From the NCBI GenBank assembly GCA_013388525.1, contig JACAFA010000111.1, positions 1-56,197 of the forward strand: 56,197 nucleotides of DNA, read 5' to 3'. The position numbers and the translations under genes are program-made. This DNA is from Ignavibacteriaceae bacterium. GTDB taxonomy: Bacteria > Bacteroidota > Ignavibacteria > Ignavibacteriales > Ignavibacteriaceae. Under the pieces are notes generated by a model. That model made no database searches. It was given only the letters and a program-made list of their open reading frames with translations, and was not told where the DNA came from. Below, piece after piece: positions 11,793-21,358 of the stretch (position 1 is the stretch's first letter; each line of letters starts with the position of its first letter).

Positions 11793-12137
11793 ATGGAAGC
11801 AAAAGCAGTAAACAGATTTATAGGTTCATCACCAAGAAAAATGAGACTGGTGGTTGATTTAATAAGAGGTGAATCAGTAGAAAAAGCAATTGAAATACTT
11901 CACTTCTCGCCCAAGCATTCTTCGATAGATGCCGAGAAGACATTGCGTTCTGCAGTTTCTAATCTTATAAATAAAGATGAAGCATCAAGAGTTGAACCAG
12001 CTGATCTTTTCGTTAAAGAAGCTTATGTGAATGTTGGTCCAACTTTAAGAAGAATATCACCTGCACCGCAGGGCAGAGCATACAGGATTAGAAAAAGATC
12101 CTGTCATCTAACAATTGTAGTAGCAAAAAAAGCATAA
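11793..12137 (+). CDS. rplV: 50S ribosomal protein L22
   Basis: Exit-tunnel protein, 114 residues. The RFIGSSPRKMRLVVDLIRG start and the beta-hairpin region RRISPAPQGRAYRIRKRSCH, which lines the tunnel, are intact. Canonical position between rpsS and rpsC. Confidence 0.97.
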   Translation: MEAKAVNRFIGSSPRKMRLVVDLIRGESVEKAIEILHFSPKHSSIDAEKTLRSAVSNLINKDEASRVEPADLFVKEAYVNVGPTLRRISPAPQGRAYRIRKRSCHLTIVVAKKA

Positions 12138-12152
12138 TTTCAGGAGGAATTT

Positions 12153-12794
12153 TTGGGACAAAAGACTAATCCGATAGGCTTGAGAGTTGGTATAATAAGA
12201 GGTTGGAACTCGAATTGGTACGAGAGTAAAAGTTATGCAACAAAACTTAAAGAAGACGAAAAACTTCGCAGCTATGTACGAAACAGATTAAAGAAGGCTG
12301 GTATTTCTAAAATAATTATCGACCGAACATCTAAAAACGTAATTTTAAATATTCATACTTCAAGGCCAGGAGTTGTTATAGGAAAAAGCGGTAAAGAAAT
12401 TACCCAGCTTGAAGAGGAATTAAAACAAATATCTAACAAAGAAGTTAAGATTCAGATTTCAGAAATTAAAAGACCCGAGCTGGATGCATATTTGGTTGCC
12501 GAAAATATTGCAAGTCAGATTGAAGGTAGAGTTTCTTTCAGAAGAGCTATGAAGATGGCAATTACTGCTTCGATGAGAATGGGTGCTGAAGGAATAAGAA
12601 TTATGTGTTCAGGAAGATTAGGTGGTGCTGAAATAGCAAGAACTGAACAATATAAAGAAGGTAGAATACCGCTTCATACATTAAGAGCTGATATTGATTA
12701 TGCTAATGGCAGAGCAGAAACAATCTATGGCTCAATCGGTATTAAAGTGTGGATTTGCCGTGGCGAAATTCTCGGCAAGAGAGCTATGGAATAA
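12153..12794 (+). CDS. rpsC: 30S ribosomal protein S3
   Basis: mRNA-entry-channel protein, 213 residues. Starts [16 protein letters not shown] domain with the [13 protein letters not shown] loop is near residue 70. The C-terminal domain contains [20 protein letters not shown]. The start is TTG with a strong CAGGAGG. Ends right after the conserved core, lacking the longer tail seen in some bacteria. Confidence 0.97.
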   Translation: MGQKTNPIGLRVGIIRGWNSNWYESKSYATKLKEDEKLRSYVRNRLKKAGISKIIIDRTSKNVILNIHTSRPGVVIGKSGKEITQLEEELKQISNKEVKIQISEIKRPELDAYLVAENIASQIEGRVSFRRAMKMAITASMRMGAEGIRIMCSGRLGGAEIARTEQYKEGRIPLHTLRADIDYANGRAETIYGSIGIKVWICRGEILGKRAME

Positions 12795-12815
12795 TTTTGA
12801 TCAGGAGCTAACATT

Positions 12816-13232
12816 ATGTTAATGCCAAAAAGAGTTAAATACAGAAAAGCACACAGAGGTAGAAGAAAAGGAAATGCAAAACGAGGCAGTTCAGTTGCTT
12901 TTGGAGATTTTGGTCTTAAAGCTTTGGAACCAGCCTGGATTACAAGCAGACAAATCGAAGCCTGTCGTATTGCACTTTCAAGAAAAATGAAGAGAGACGG
13001 GCGTGTCTGGATAAGAATTTTTCCTGATAAACCGGTTTCTAAAAAACCTTTGGAAACAAGAATGGGAAAAGGAAAAGGTGCCCCAGAGTTTTGGGTAGCA
13101 GTTATTAAACCGGGCAGAATTCTTTTTGAAATTTCAGGCGTTTCAAGAGAAATTGCAAGTGATGCTCTTCAACTTTGCTCACACAAGCTGCCAATTAAAA
13201 CTAAAGTGATTTCCAGACCTGATTATGAATAA
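12816..13232 (+). CDS. rplP: 50S ribosomal protein L16
   Basis: Large-subunit protein next to the A-site tRNA, 138 residues. Starts [16 protein letters not shown]. The GMGKGKG-type motif is present as [21 protein letters not shown] lies upstream. Canonical S10 order. Confidence 0.97.
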   Translation: MLMPKRVKYRKAHRGRRKGNAKRGSSVAFGDFGLKALEPAWITSRQIEACRIALSRKMKRDGRVWIRIFPDKPVSKKPLETRMGKGKGAPEFWVAVIKPGRILFEISGVSREIASDALQLCSHKLPIKTKVISRPDYE

Positions 13233-13247
13233 GCTAAGGGTATTGAA

Positions 13248-13472
13248 ATGAAGATTCACGAAATAAGAGAAATGAAAACCGAAGAAATAATTCAGAGAAT
13301 AAAAGATGAACAAAAGAATCTCGTTGACTTGCGGTTTTCCCATCAGTTGAAACAACTGACTAATACAGCAAAAATCAGAAATGTGAAAAGAGATATTGCA
13401 AGATTGAAAACTATTCTTCAGGAAAGAGAATTACAATCAGTGGCTGGTTCAGCGAAAGGAGCAAAAGCTTAA
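13248..13472 (+). CDS. rpmC: 50S ribosomal protein L29
   Basis: Small helical large-subunit protein near the tunnel exit, 74 residues. The two-helix pattern with LRFSHQLKQLTNTAKIRNVKR is characteristic. A short Ala/Gly/Lys tail follows the core. rpsQ begins 4 bases after its stop. Confidence 0.95.
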   Translation: MKIHEIREMKTEEIIQRIKDEQKNLVDLRFSHQLKQLTNTAKIRNVKRDIARLKTILQERELQSVAGSAKGAKA

Positions 13473-13475
13473 AAA

Positions 13476-13733
13476 ATGGAAACTCGTGGATTAAGAAAAA
13501 CCAGAATTGGTGTAGTGGTTAGTAATAAGATGGATAAAACAATCACTGTTGCAATTGAAAGAAAAGTTGCGCATCCTATTTATAAAAAATATTTTAAGAA
13601 GACTACTAAACTGATGGCTCACGATGAAAAAAGAGAATGTAATATTGGTGATAAAGTTAAAATTATGGAAACACGCCCGCTCAGCTTAAAAAAGAGATGG
13701 CGCTTAGTCGAAATTATTGAAAAAGCCAAGTAG
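13476..13733 (+). CDS. rpsQ: 30S ribosomal protein S17
   Basis: Primary rRNA-binding small-subunit protein with an OB fold, 85 residues. Contains [18 protein letters not shown] and the [20 protein letters not shown] block. Adjacent to rpmC with a 3-base gap and no own Shine-Dalgarno, so probably coupled. Confidence 0.96.
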   Translation: METRGLRKTRIGVVVSNKMDKTITVAIERKVAHPIYKKYFKKTTKLMAHDEKRECNIGDKVKIMETRPLSLKKRWRLVEIIEKAK

Positions 13734-13751
13734 GCAGGAGAAGTAAGAGCG

Positions 13752-14120
13752 ATGATACAGGAAGAAACAAATCTTATTGTGGCTGATAATTCGGGTGCCA
13801 AGAAAGTCAGATGCATCCGTGTATTAGGTGGAAGCGGTCGCAGATACGCTACGGTTGGCGATACAATAGTTGTCAGTGTTAAAACCGCAATGCCGAATGG
13901 TACAGTTAAAAAAGGTGAAGTCTCAAGAGCTGTTATCGTCAGAACTAAAAAAGAAGTTAGAAGAAAAGATGGTTCCTATATAAGATTCGATGAGAATGCA
14001 GCAGTTTTAATTAATCCTCAGAACGAGCCAAGAGGTACACGTATTTTTGGGCCAGTTGCACGTGAGCTCAGAGATAAGCAATTTATGAAAATTGTTTCAT
14101 TAGCCCCAGAAGTATTGTAA
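13752..14120 (+). CDS. rplN: 50S ribosomal protein L14
   Basis: Large-subunit interface protein, 122 residues, the standard length. Starts [18 protein letters not shown] and has the [26 protein letters not shown] central block. First gene of the spc part of the cluster. GCAGGAG lies upstream of the ATG. Confidence 0.97.
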   Translation: MIQEETNLIVADNSGAKKVRCIRVLGGSGRRYATVGDTIVVSVKTAMPNGTVKKGEVSRAVIVRTKKEVRRKDGSYIRFDENAAVLINPQNEPRGTRIFGPVARELRDKQFMKIVSLAPEVL

Positions 14121-14130
14121 AAGGTTTATT

Positions 14131-14457
14131 ATGAAAATTAGAAAAAATGATATGGTAATGGTTATTTCCGGAAATGATCGTGGTAAAACCGGAAAAGTTC
14201 TTAAAGTATTTCCTCAGAAATATCGTGTTATAGTCGAAGGTATAAATCTTAGGAAAAAACATACAAGACCAAGTCAAAAAAATCCACAAGGTGGAATTCA
14301 GGAAAAAGAAGCAGCTATTCATGTTTCAAATGTTATGATTCTCGATCCAAAAACTAATGAACCAACACGTCTTGGTTCTCGAATAATTCTGGATGAGAAA
14401 ACAGGTAAGAAAAAAATTGCCCGTGTTGCGAAGGCAAGCGGAGAAATGATCCAATAA
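14131..14457 (+). CDS. rplX: 50S ribosomal protein L24
   Basis: Assembly-initiator protein of the large subunit with a KOW motif, 108 residues. The KOW segment [20 protein letters not shown] is at the N-terminus, and the [15 protein letters not shown] loop follows. Canonical position after rplN. Confidence 0.96.
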   Translation: MKIRKNDMVMVISGNDRGKTGKVLKVFPQKYRVIVEGINLRKKHTRPSQKNPQGGIQEKEAAIHVSNVMILDPKTNEPTRLGSRIILDEKTGKKKIARVAKASGEMIQ

Positions 14458-14480
14458 GAATTTAAATCATTGTAAATCAG

Positions 14481-15143
14481 ATGGCAGAAAAAAAACAAGT
14501 AAAAGAATCGAAAGACCCGAAGGAAAAGAAAGATAAGTCAAAGAAAGAGGTTGCAAAACCTTCTTCTGAAAAGGATGTTAAAATTCCAGCCAGACTTTTC
14601 GATTACTATCGCACTGAAATTATTCCTGGGCTTATGAAAACTTTTAATTATAGGAACATTATGCAGGTTCCGAAAATTGAGAAGATAGTTGTCAATATGG
14701 GTGTTGGCGCTGCTGTTACAGAACCAAAAATTCTTGAAGAAGCAGTTAGAGAACTTGAATCAATTACCGGTCAGAAAGCAAGTATCAGAAAAGCAAAGAA
14801 AGCTATTTCTAATTTTAAGCTTAGAGAAGGTGTTAGTATTGGCGCAATGGTAACTTTACGAAAGGAAAGAATGTATGAATTCCTCGATAGGCTGATAAAT
14901 GTTGCACTCCCAAGAGTAAGAGACTTTCGCGGATTATCCGATAAATCTTTTGACGGAAGAGGAAATTATACACTTGGCATTAAAGAACAGATTATTTTTC
15001 CTGAAATTAATGTAGATAAAATTACAAGAGTGCTGGGCATGGATATTACAATTGTGACTTCAGCTAAATCTGATAATGAGGCATACGAACTCTTAAAATC
15101 CTTCGGAATGCCTTTCATAAAAAAAGAAATTAAAAAAGCGTAG
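14481..15143 (+). CDS. rplE: 50S ribosomal protein L5 with Lys-rich N-terminal extension
   Basis: 5S rRNA-binding protein of the central protuberance. The family core starts around residue 36 ([17 protein letters not shown]) and contains the NMGVG, ITGQKA and RDFRGL blocks. The total of 220 residues exceeds the usual of about 180. The extra N-terminal 35 or so residues are Lys/Glu/Ser-rich with repeated KKD/KEK. No in-frame ATG, GTG or TTG that would give a normal start was seen close to the core, so the extension is probably real. Its role is unknown; it may add contacts to rRNA or a neighbouring protein. Confidence 0.95.
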   Translation: MAEKKQVKESKDPKEKKDKSKKEVAKPSSEKDVKIPARLFDYYRTEIIPGLMKTFNYRNIMQVPKIEKIVVNMGVGAAVTEPKILEEAVRELESITGQKASIRKAKKAISNFKLREGVSIGAMVTLRKERMYEFLDRLINVALPRVRDFRGLSDKSFDGRGNYTLGIKEQIIFPEINVDKITRVLGMDITIVTSAKSDNEAYELLKSFGMPFIKKEIKKA

Positions 15144-15151
15144 GAGAATTA

Positions 15152-15421
15152 ATGGCACGTACGTGTTTAATTGCAAGAGAAGAGAAACGACATAGACTTT
15201 ACGAAAAGTATAAAAAAATTCGTGAAGAATTAAAGGCTAATGGTGATTATGAAGCATTACAAAAACTTCCTCGTGATTCTTCGGTCGTCAGGCTTAAAAA
15301 CCGCTGCATTTTCACAGGAAGAGCAAGAAGTTATTATAGAAAGTTCGGAGTTTCAAGATTAGTCTTCAGAGAAATGGCTCTGAGAGGTGAAATTCCGGGT
15401 GTAAAAAAATCAAGTTGGTAA
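15152..15421 (+). CDS. rpsN: 30S ribosomal protein S14 (long, zinc-free type)
   Basis: Small-subunit head protein, 89 residues. This is the long form without CxxC zinc pairs; only isolated Cys residues occur, in RTCLIAR and NRCIFTGR. The C-terminal [20 protein letters not shown] and [11 protein letters not shown] are diagnostic. AGGAG precedes the ATG, 8 bases after rplE. Confidence 0.96.
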   Translation: MARTCLIAREEKRHRLYEKYKKIREELKANGDYEALQKLPRDSSVVRLKNRCIFTGRARSYYRKFGVSRLVFREMALRGEIPGVKKSSW

Positions 15422-15436
15422 ACGGAGAAAGTTTAA

Positions 15437-15832
15437 ATGCCAGTTACAGACCCAATAGCGGATTATTTAACCAGGATTAGGAACGCAGCTAAAGCTAAAA
15501 AAGTGCGTGTTGAAATTCCAGCATCAAGAACGAAAATCGGATTGTCTGAAATTTTCAAGAACTTGGGTTATATAATGGATTATGAAATAATCGATGATAA
15601 TAAACAGAAAAAATTAAATATCGTTCTGAAATATAAAAACGGATTGCCAGCAATTACTGGTCTGAAGCGGATAAGCAAACCTGGCTTGCGTGTTTATAGT
15701 TCAGCTGATAAGCTGCCCAAAGTATTAAATGGATTAGGTACAGCAGTTATATCAACCCCGAAGGGTTTGTTAACAGATAAAGAAGCAAAAAATCTTCTCG
15801 TTGGCGGCGAAGTAATTTGTTATATATGGTAA
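15437..15832 (+). CDS. rpsH: 30S ribosomal protein S8
   Basis: Central-domain small-subunit protein, 131 residues. Starts [17 protein letters not shown] and ends with the [13 protein letters not shown] ... GGEVICYIW block typical of S8. In E. coli S8 autoregulates the spc operon at rplE; no clear mimic of its binding site was identified here. Confidence 0.96.
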   Translation: MPVTDPIADYLTRIRNAAKAKKVRVEIPASRTKIGLSEIFKNLGYIMDYEIIDDNKQKKLNIVLKYKNGLPAITGLKRISKPGLRVYSSADKLPKVLNGLGTAVISTPKGLLTDKEAKNLLVGGEVICYIW

Positions 15833-15855
15833 AATAATAAGTCGGAGTTTAAAGA

Positions 15856-16395
15856 GTGTCCAGAATAGGTAAAAAACCTGTAGAGATTCCTAAAGGTGTT
15901 CAGGTAAGTTTAGAAGGTCAATTAATTAAAGTTAAAGGACCTAAAGGTGAACTTCATAAATCAATTCACCCAACTATCAAAACTGAAATCGCTGATGGTG
16001 AAATTAAGTTCAGCAGACCTGATGACTTGAAGGAATCCAGAGCTTTGCATGGTTTGACGCGTGCACTTATTCAGAATATGATTATTGGAGTAACTGACTC
16101 TTATAAAAAAACTCTTGAGATAGTTGGTGTTGGTTATAAAGCAGAACTTAAAGGAAAGAATTTATTACTGAACATCGGTTACTCACATCCGATTTACTTT
16201 GTTCCTCCGGATGAAATAAAACTTGAAGTGCCAGCTCCTACTCAGATAATAATTTCCGGGAATGATAAAGAGTTAGTTGGACTTGTTGCTGCTAAGATCA
16301 GATCTTTTAGAAAACCTGAACCTTACAAAGGCAAAGGAATTAAATATTCTGATGAACATATTATAAGAAAAGCCGGTAAGACCGCTGGAGCATAA
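15856..16395 (+). CDS. rplF: 50S ribosomal protein L6
   Basis: Large-subunit protein near the sarcin-ricin loop, 179 residues. Starts MSRIGKKPVEIP with a GTG codon and a GTCGGAG upstream. The C-terminal RSFRKPEPYKGKGIKYSDEH is characteristic. Normal length. Confidence 0.97.
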   Translation: MSRIGKKPVEIPKGVQVSLEGQLIKVKGPKGELHKSIHPTIKTEIADGEIKFSRPDDLKESRALHGLTRALIQNMIIGVTDSYKKTLEIVGVGYKAELKGKNLLLNIGYSHPIYFVPPDEIKLEVPAPTQIIISGNDKELVGLVAAKIRSFRKPEPYKGKGIKYSDEHIIRKAGKTAGA

Positions 16396-16416
16396 TTTTT
16401 AGGAGATTTGATTTCA

Positions 16417-16776
16417 ATGAAAAAGAAAACATCAAGAGAAAGAGCAAAAATTAAAATTAGAAAAAAGATTTCTGGAACACCTGAAAAACCTCGCTTATCA
16501 GTTTACAGAAGTCTTGATAATATTTACGCTCAAATAATTGACGATACAACCGGGAAAACTTTGGTTGCCGTTTCCAGCTTGACACCAGAAGCAAAAGCTG
16601 AAGTAAAAACAATTAAAGGTAAAATAAATAAAAGTAAGTTGGTTGGCAATTTGCTTGCAAAGAAAGCATTGGAACAAAATATTAAGAATGTTGTGTTTGA
16701 CAGAGGTGGGTTCAGATATCATGGCAGAGTTAAAGCTTTGGCCGAAGGTGCACGAGAAGGGGGATTGGTATTCTAA
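16417..16776 (+). CDS. rplR: 50S ribosomal protein L18
   Basis: 5S rRNA-binding protein, 119 residues from the ATG at 16417. That ATG lies 11 bases after AGGAG. An in-frame TTG at 16408 is only 2 bases from AGGAG and is less likely. Contains [19 protein letters not shown] and the terminal [20 protein letters not shown]. Its stop is 7 bases before the tRNA-Gln that interrupts the usual rplR-rpsE order. Confidence 0.96.
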   Translation: MKKKTSRERAKIKIRKKISGTPEKPRLSVYRSLDNIYAQIIDDTTGKTLVAVSSLTPEAKAEVKTIKGKINKSKLVGNLLAKKALEQNIKNVVFDRGGFRYHGRVKALAEGAREGGLVF

Positions 16777-16783
16777 TGTTTCT

Positions 16784-16854
16784 TGCCGGGTCGTCTAATG
16801 GTAGGACTACGCCCTTTGGAGGCGTCTGTAGAGGTTCGAATCCTCTCCCGGCAG
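16784..16854 (+). tRNA. tRNA-Gln (anticodon TTG)
   Basis: Complete cloverleaf. The acceptor TGCCGGG pairs with CCCGGCA (16847-16853), with discriminator G at 16854. D-arm GTCT/GGAC; anticodon stem ACGCC/GGCGT with loop CTTTGGA; anticodon TTG at 16816-16818; T-arm AGAGG TTCGAAT CCTCT. The 3' CCA is not encoded. It reads CAA, and CAG by wobble. It lies inside the ribosomal operon, 7 bases after rplR and 39 bases before rpsE, so it would be cut from the polycistronic mRNA by RNase P and a 3' nuclease. Confidence 0.96.
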
Positions 16855-16893
16855 CTTCCATTTTTATTATGAAAGTTTTTTTTAGGAGATAAA

Positions 16894-17400
16894 TTGAAAA
16901 GAGTTAAATCCACTGAAATAGAAGGATTAAAAGAAAAAGTTGTTCACATCAACCGTGTTGCTAAAGTAGTTAAAGGTGGACGAAGATTCAGCTTCAATGC
17001 TATTGTTGTGGTTGGTGATGGTAATGGTATTGTTGGTGTCGGGCTTGGTAAAGCCAATGAAGTAACAGATGCAATTTCAAAAGGTGTTGATGACGCAAAG
17101 AAGAACCTTGTTAAAGTTCAGATAAGGAAAGGAACAATTTCACACGAAATTATCGGTAAGTACGGTGCCGGAAAAGTATTATTAAAACCAGCTTCACCTG
17201 GTACTGGATTAATTGCAGGCGGTGGTGTCAGAGCCGTACTGGAATCAGCTGGTGTTCAGGATGTTCTGACCAAATCACTTGGTTCAAGCAATCCGCATAA
17301 TCAGGTTAAAGCAACTCTTAATGGATTACTGATGCAGATTGATGCCAAAACGATGGCAGACAAAAGAGGAAAAACCATTCAGGAAATTTTTGCTTCTTAA
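16894..17400 (+). CDS. rpsE: 30S ribosomal protein S5
   Basis: Small-subunit protein important for decoding fidelity and mRNA unwinding, 168 residues. Contains [20 protein letters not shown] and [15 protein letters not shown]. The start is TTG with a strong TAGGAG; the protein begins [25 protein letters not shown]. Its 5' leader would be set by processing of the tRNA-Gln just upstream. Confidence 0.97.
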   Translation: MKRVKSTEIEGLKEKVVHINRVAKVVKGGRRFSFNAIVVVGDGNGIVGVGLGKANEVTDAISKGVDDAKKNLVKVQIRKGTISHEIIGKYGAGKVLLKPASPGTGLIAGGGVRAVLESAGVQDVLTKSLGSSNPHNQVKATLNGLLMQIDAKTMADKRGKTIQEIFAS

Positions 17401-17410
17401 AAGAGGAACT

Positions 17411-17596
17411 ATGACAAAGTTAAAAATTACACAAACGAGAAGTATTATAGACAGGCCGGAGAAACAAAAGCGAATTATCGAAGCACTTGGTTTGGGCAGA
17501 CCAAATTGGGAAAAAATTCACAATGACACTCCGCAAATAAGAGGTATGTTAAAAAAAATTCCACATCTTGTTAAAGTTGAGGAAGTTAAAGAATAA
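17411..17596 (+). CDS. rpmD: 50S ribosomal protein L30
   Basis: Small large-subunit protein, 61 residues from ATG 17411, with AAGAGGA upstream. Contains ITQTRSIIDRPEKQKRIIEALGLGRP. A longer reading in this frame begins inside rpsE but lacks L30 similarity, so it was not used. Canonical order. Confidence 0.95.
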   Translation: MTKLKITQTRSIIDRPEKQKRIIEALGLGRPNWEKIHNDTPQIRGMLKKIPHLVKVEEVKE

Positions 17597-17608
17597 GGAA
17601 ATTATTAT

Positions 17609-18064
17609 ATGGATATATTAAGTAATCTTAAATACGCTGAAGGCTCTAAGAAAAAGCGAAAGAGAGTTGGAAGAGGTGAAGGATCCGGACACGGTGGTCA
17701 GGCTACCAGAGGTATGAATGGTCAGCGCTCTCGCTCTGGTTCAAAAAAGAAACCCTGGTTTGAAGGTGGTCAAATGCCTCTTCAAAGAAGAATTCCCAAA
17801 TTCGGATTTACAAATATATTCAAGGAAACTTATCAGATTGTAAATCTCAATGCTCTGCAGCGTGTTGCTAATGAGATTAAATTGGATAAAGTTATTAATC
17901 TTGAAGAGCTGAAAAATTTAGGTCTCATTTCCAATACAAAAAAGCCTGTTAAAATATTAGGCAAAGGTGACCTTAAAACTAAAATCAATCTTGAAGTTAA
18001 CGCAATTAGCCAAAGTGCAAAAGAAAAAATAGAATCGGCTGGCGGTTCAATTAAGTTAATCTAA
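17609..18064 (+). CDS. rplO: 50S ribosomal protein L15
   Basis: Large-subunit assembly protein, 151 residues. The Gly/Arg-rich N-terminal part (KRVGRGEGSGHGGQATRG) and RSRSGSKKKPWFEGGQMPL are diagnostic. Located just before secY as in most spc operons. Confidence 0.97.
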   Translation: MDILSNLKYAEGSKKKRKRVGRGEGSGHGGQATRGMNGQRSRSGSKKKPWFEGGQMPLQRRIPKFGFTNIFKETYQIVNLNALQRVANEIKLDKVINLEELKNLGLISNTKKPVKILGKGDLKTKINLEVNAISQSAKEKIESAGGSIKLI

Positions 18065-18075
18065 TACGGTATTAA

Positions 18076-19410
18076 ATGTCGAAACTTACAGATACTTTTC
18101 GGAACATATTTAAAATACACGAGCTTCGCCAGAGGATTTTTTACACGCTGGCTCTGCTTTTTTTGGTTCGATTGGGTGCACACATAACCATTCCCGGTGT
18201 TGATACAACACTACTGACTGAGAGTATGAAAAATGCAACCTCTGACAACCTTTTTGGTCTGTATGATTTATTTGTTGGTGGTGCATTTTCAAATGCAGCA
18301 ATCTTTGCACTTGGAATTATGCCGTATATCTCGGCATCAATTATAATACAGTTGCTTGGTGCTGTTGTTCCTTATTTTCAAAAACTACAGCAAGAAGGTG
18401 AAGAAGGCAGAAAAAAGATTACTCAGCTTACAAGATATGGGACTGTTCTCATATCAGCAATGCAAGCCTGGGGCGTTACGATCAGATTATCAAACATACA
18501 GGTTCAGGGCATGCCTATTATTCCGGAAACTGTTAGCGGTATTGCGTGGGTTTTTTCAACGATTATTATTCTTACAGCGGGAACGATTTTTATGATGTGG
18601 ATGGGTGAGCAGATTACCGAAAGAGGAATCGGCAACGGAATTTCTTTGATAATTTTTATTGGAATTATTGCAAGATTCCCTCACGCAATTTTCGATGAAA
18701 TTAGATTGATCAGTGTTGGACAAAGATCGATTATTATCGAAATAATTATTTTGATTTTTATGTTCTTTATTATTGCTGGTGTAGTTCTCGTTACCCAGGG
18801 AACCAGAAGAATTCCGGTTCAATACGCCAAGCGGGTTGTTGGTAGAAAAGTTTATGGAGGAGTTACTCAGTATATTCCTTTAAGAGTTAACACTGCCGGA
18901 GTAATGCCCATAATTTTCGCTCAGTCTATTATGTTTATTCCTAATACGGTTTTGTCATTTTTCCCTGATAATGAATTTCTGCAAAGTATATCAAGTTTAT
19001 TTGTTTATAATTCACCTGTTTATTCTGCTATTTATGCTCTTATGATTGTGTTCTTTACTTATTTTTATACTGCTATAGCTTTTAATCCAAAAGATGTTGC
19101 AGATAATATGAAAAAGCAAGGTGGATTTATTCCGGGAATAAGACCCGGTAAGCAAACTTCTGAGTTCATTGATAATATTTTGACAAAGATTACTTTACCC
19201 GGATCCATATTCCTGGCTATCATTGCAATACTCCCGGCATTTGTTGGTGGATTTGGTGTCTCAGGTCAGTTTGCACAGTTTTTTGGTGGAACAAGTCTTC
19301 TGATTATCGTTGGTGTTGCTCTCGATACTCTTCAGCAAATTGAATCTCATTTGCTGATGAGACATTACGATGGATTTATGAAGTCTGGCAAACTCAAAGG
19401 GCGCAGATAA
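18076..19410 (+). CDS. secY: Protein translocase subunit SecY
   Basis: Channel-forming subunit of the Sec translocon in the inner membrane, 444 residues with about ten hydrophobic segments. Contains RIPVQYAKRVVGRKVYGG in the cytoplasmic loop and GIRPGKQTSEFI before the last helices, both SecY hallmarks. It would carry the signal-peptide proteins seen later in this window. The plug/pore region follows PGVDTTLL. Eleven bases after rplO. Confidence 0.97.
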   Translation: MSKLTDTFRNIFKIHELRQRIFYTLALLFLVRLGAHITIPGVDTTLLTESMKNATSDNLFGLYDLFVGGAFSNAAIFALGIMPYISASIIIQLLGAVVPYFQKLQQEGEEGRKKITQLTRYGTVLISAMQAWGVTIRLSNIQVQGMPIIPETVSGIAWVFSTIIILTAGTIFMMWMGEQITERGIGNGISLIIFIGIIARFPHAIFDEIRLISVGQRSIIIEIIILIFMFFIIAGVVLVTQGTRRIPVQYAKRVVGRKVYGGVTQYIPLRVNTAGVMPIIFAQSIMFIPNTVLSFFPDNEFLQSISSLFVYNSPVYSAIYALMIVFFTYFYTAIAFNPKDVADNMKKQGGFIPGIRPGKQTSEFIDNILTKITLPGSIFLAIIAILPAFVGGFGVSGQFAQFFGGTSLLIIVGVALDTLQQIESHLLMRHYDGFMKSGKLKGRR

Positions 19411-19419
19411 ATTCAGGTT

Positions 19420-20181
19420 GTGATTTATATTAAAACTCAAAAAGAAATTGATTTTATAAGAGAAAGTTGCCGGATTGTTGCAGAGACGCTTCGTTTAGTT
19501 AGTAGTAATGTTAAACCTGGCGTAACAACTTTTGAGTTAGATAGGATTGCTGAAGATTACATAAGAAGTAATGATGCAATTCCGGCTTTTAAAGGATATT
19601 CGCAGGGAGGTCTACCGGGGTTTCCGGGTTCGGTTTGCACCTCACTAAATGATGAGGTTGTTCATGGAATCCCTGGACAGGTGAAGATTCAAGAAGGAGA
19701 CATAATCTCGCTTGATGTTGGTGTTCTTAAAAATAATTATTATGGCGATGCAGCAACAACAGTTGCAGTTGGAAAAATTTCTAATGAAAAAAAGAAACTT
19801 CTTGAAGTAACTGAAAAATCATTGCAATTGGGAATTGAGCAAGCCAAAAGCGGAAACAGAGTCCACGATATTTCAGCAGCCGTTCAGGAATATGTTGAGC
19901 AAAACGGATTTTCTGTAGTGCGGGATCTCTGTGGTCATGGAGTTGGTAAGTTTTTGCATGAAGATCCGGCTGTTCCAAATTTCGGAAAACGAGGAACAGG
20001 AGCTAAACTTAAAAAAGGAATGACGCTCGCAATCGAGCCTATGGTTAATGCTGGTGGATATGAAGTGATTACTTCTTCGGATGGCTGGACTGTTCTTACT
20101 GCTGATGGTTCTCCTTCGGCACATTTTGAGCATACGATTTTAATACTGGATAATTCACCGGAAATATTAACTGTTTGTTGA
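19420..20181 (+). CDS. map: Methionine aminopeptidase, type I
   Basis: Removes the initiator Met from new proteins; 253 residues. Metal ligands are visible: Asp in SLDVGV and in YYGDAA, His in [13 protein letters not shown], Glu in AIEPMV and the final Glu in AHFEHT. Starts with GTG. Directly follows secY; adk, often found between secY and map elsewhere, is absent here. Its TGA overlaps the infA ATG by one base. Confidence 0.96.
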   Translation: MIYIKTQKEIDFIRESCRIVAETLRLVSSNVKPGVTTFELDRIAEDYIRSNDAIPAFKGYSQGGLPGFPGSVCTSLNDEVVHGIPGQVKIQEGDIISLDVGVLKNNYYGDAATTVAVGKISNEKKKLLEVTEKSLQLGIEQAKSGNRVHDISAAVQEYVEQNGFSVVRDLCGHGVGKFLHEDPAVPNFGKRGTGAKLKKGMTLAIEPMVNAGGYEVITSSDGWTVLTADGSPSAHFEHTILILDNSPEILTVC

Positions 20182-20399
20182 TGGCTAAACAAGGTCCTAT
20201 AAAAATAGATGGTGTAATTACTGAAACTTTACCAAATGCTACCTTTAAAGTAAGGTTAGATAATGGTCATGAAATTCTGGCTCATATTTCAGGAAAGATG
20301 AGAATGCATTTTATTAAAATACTGGTTGGCGATAAAGTTTCTGTTGAAATGTCTCCTTATGATTTATCTAAGGGGAGAATAACTTATAGATATAAATAA
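20181..20399 (+). CDS. infA: Translation initiation factor IF-1
   Basis: OB-fold initiation factor, 72 residues, exactly the usual length when started at the ATG overlapping the map stop (TGATG). Contains [20 protein letters not shown] and [23 protein letters not shown]. Two TTG codons just upstream are in frame but would add residues not seen in the family. Confidence 0.97.
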   Translation: MAKQGPIKIDGVITETLPNATFKVRLDNGHEILAHISGKMRMHFIKILVGDKVSVEMSPYDLSKGRITYRYK

Positions 20400-20409
20400 T
20401 GGGTGTAAA

Positions 20410-20523
20410 ATGAAAGTTAGATCTTCAGTAAGAAAAATTTGCGATAAGTGCAAAATAATACGACGCAAAGGCGTGGTCAGAGTTATTTGCTCTAATCCAA
20501 AGCATAAGCAAAGACAAGGTTAA
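20410..20523 (+). CDS. rpmJ: 50S ribosomal protein L36 (zinc form)
   Basis: Smallest large-subunit protein, 37 residues. The zinc-ribbon ligands Cys 11, 14, 27 and His 32 are all present ([26 protein letters not shown]). Eleven bases after infA and before rpsM, its canonical place. Confidence 0.96.
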   Translation: MKVRSSVRKICDKCKIIRRKGVVRVICSNPKHKQRQG

Positions 20524-20544
20524 AATTTATAAAGGAGTTTAAGA

Positions 20545-20928
20545 TTGGCTCGTATATCAGGTGTTGATTTACCTAAAAATAAAAAAATTCTTTATGGTCT
20601 TCAGTATATCTATGGAATAGGTCCGACATCCTCTTCCGAGATTCTCGATAAAGCCAAGATTGACCCAAATAAGAAAGTTGGCGATCTTACTGAAGAAGAT
20701 GTGGCTCAAATCAGAGCTGTTATCACCGCTGAGTATAAAGTTGAAGGTGCTCTTCGTTCAGAGGTTCAGCAGAACATTAAAAGACTTATGGATATTGGAG
20801 CTTATAGAGGAATAAGACATCGAAAAGGACTTCCGGCAAGAGGACAGAGAACCCGGACCAATTCAAGAACAAGAAAAGGCAAGCGTAAAACAGTTGCCGG
20901 TAAGAAGAAAACACCAACTAAGAAATAA
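20545..20928 (+). CDS. rpsM: 30S ribosomal protein S13
   Basis: Head protein contacting the P-site tRNA and forming the S13-S19 pair, 127 residues. Starts [15 protein letters not shown], contains the GIGPTSS helix-hairpin element and [20 protein letters not shown]. The start is TTG with a strong AAAGGAG. C-terminal Lys-rich tail. Confidence 0.97.
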   Translation: MARISGVDLPKNKKILYGLQYIYGIGPTSSSEILDKAKIDPNKKVGDLTEEDVAQIRAVITAEYKVEGALRSEVQQNIKRLMDIGAYRGIRHRKGLPARGQRTRTNSRTRKGKRKTVAGKKKTPTKK

Positions 20929-20952
20929 TTTTTGTTATTCGGAGGAATTTGA

Positions 20953-21339
20953 TTGGCTAAATCAGTAAAAAAAGTTAAAAAGAAAACGCAGGTTGATATA
21001 AATGGTGTTGCTCATATTAAAGCAACATTTAATAACGTAATAGTTACTATTACGGATATTTACGGCAACACTTTATCCTGGTCTTCTGCAGGCAAAAACG
21101 GATTCAAAGGATCAAGAAAAAATACACCCTTTGCTGCGCAGGTTTCAGCCGAAGCTGCTGCTAAAGAAGCTTATGATCTTGGTTTAAGAAAAGTTGAAGT
21201 TAAAGTTAAAGGTCCCGGTTCAGGTAGAGAAGCTGCTATAAGATCTTTACATACTGCAGGATTAGAGATTACATCAATTAAAGATGTAACCCCCATTCCT
21301 CATAACGGATGCAGACCACCAAAGCGTAGAAGAGTTTAA
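20953..21339 (+). CDS. rpsK: 30S ribosomal protein S11
   Basis: Platform protein next to the E site, 128 residues. Contains [30 protein letters not shown] and the terminal [16 protein letters not shown], all diagnostic. The start is TTG preceded by CGGAGGA. Canonical alpha-operon order. Confidence 0.97.
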   Translation: MAKSVKKVKKKTQVDINGVAHIKATFNNVIVTITDIYGNTLSWSSAGKNGFKGSRKNTPFAAQVSAEAAAKEAYDLGLRKVEVKVKGPGSGREAAIRSLHTAGLEITSIKDVTPIPHNGCRPPKRRRV

Positions 21340-21358
21340 TAGAAGGAGTTATTGTTAA

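Noticed and set aside
18556..18822. Asn-rich antisense frame in secY
   Set aside because: Its composition is the mirror of Ile/Phe codons of SecY helices; no independent support.
19411..19419. Absence of adk between secY and map as a possible deletion
   Set aside because: The two genes are cleanly spaced and adk is elsewhere in many genomes of this group; no remnant is present.
20400..20409. Possible S4-binding leader before rpmJ/rpsM
   Set aside because: Gaps are only 10 and 21 bases and show no pseudoknot-like repeats.
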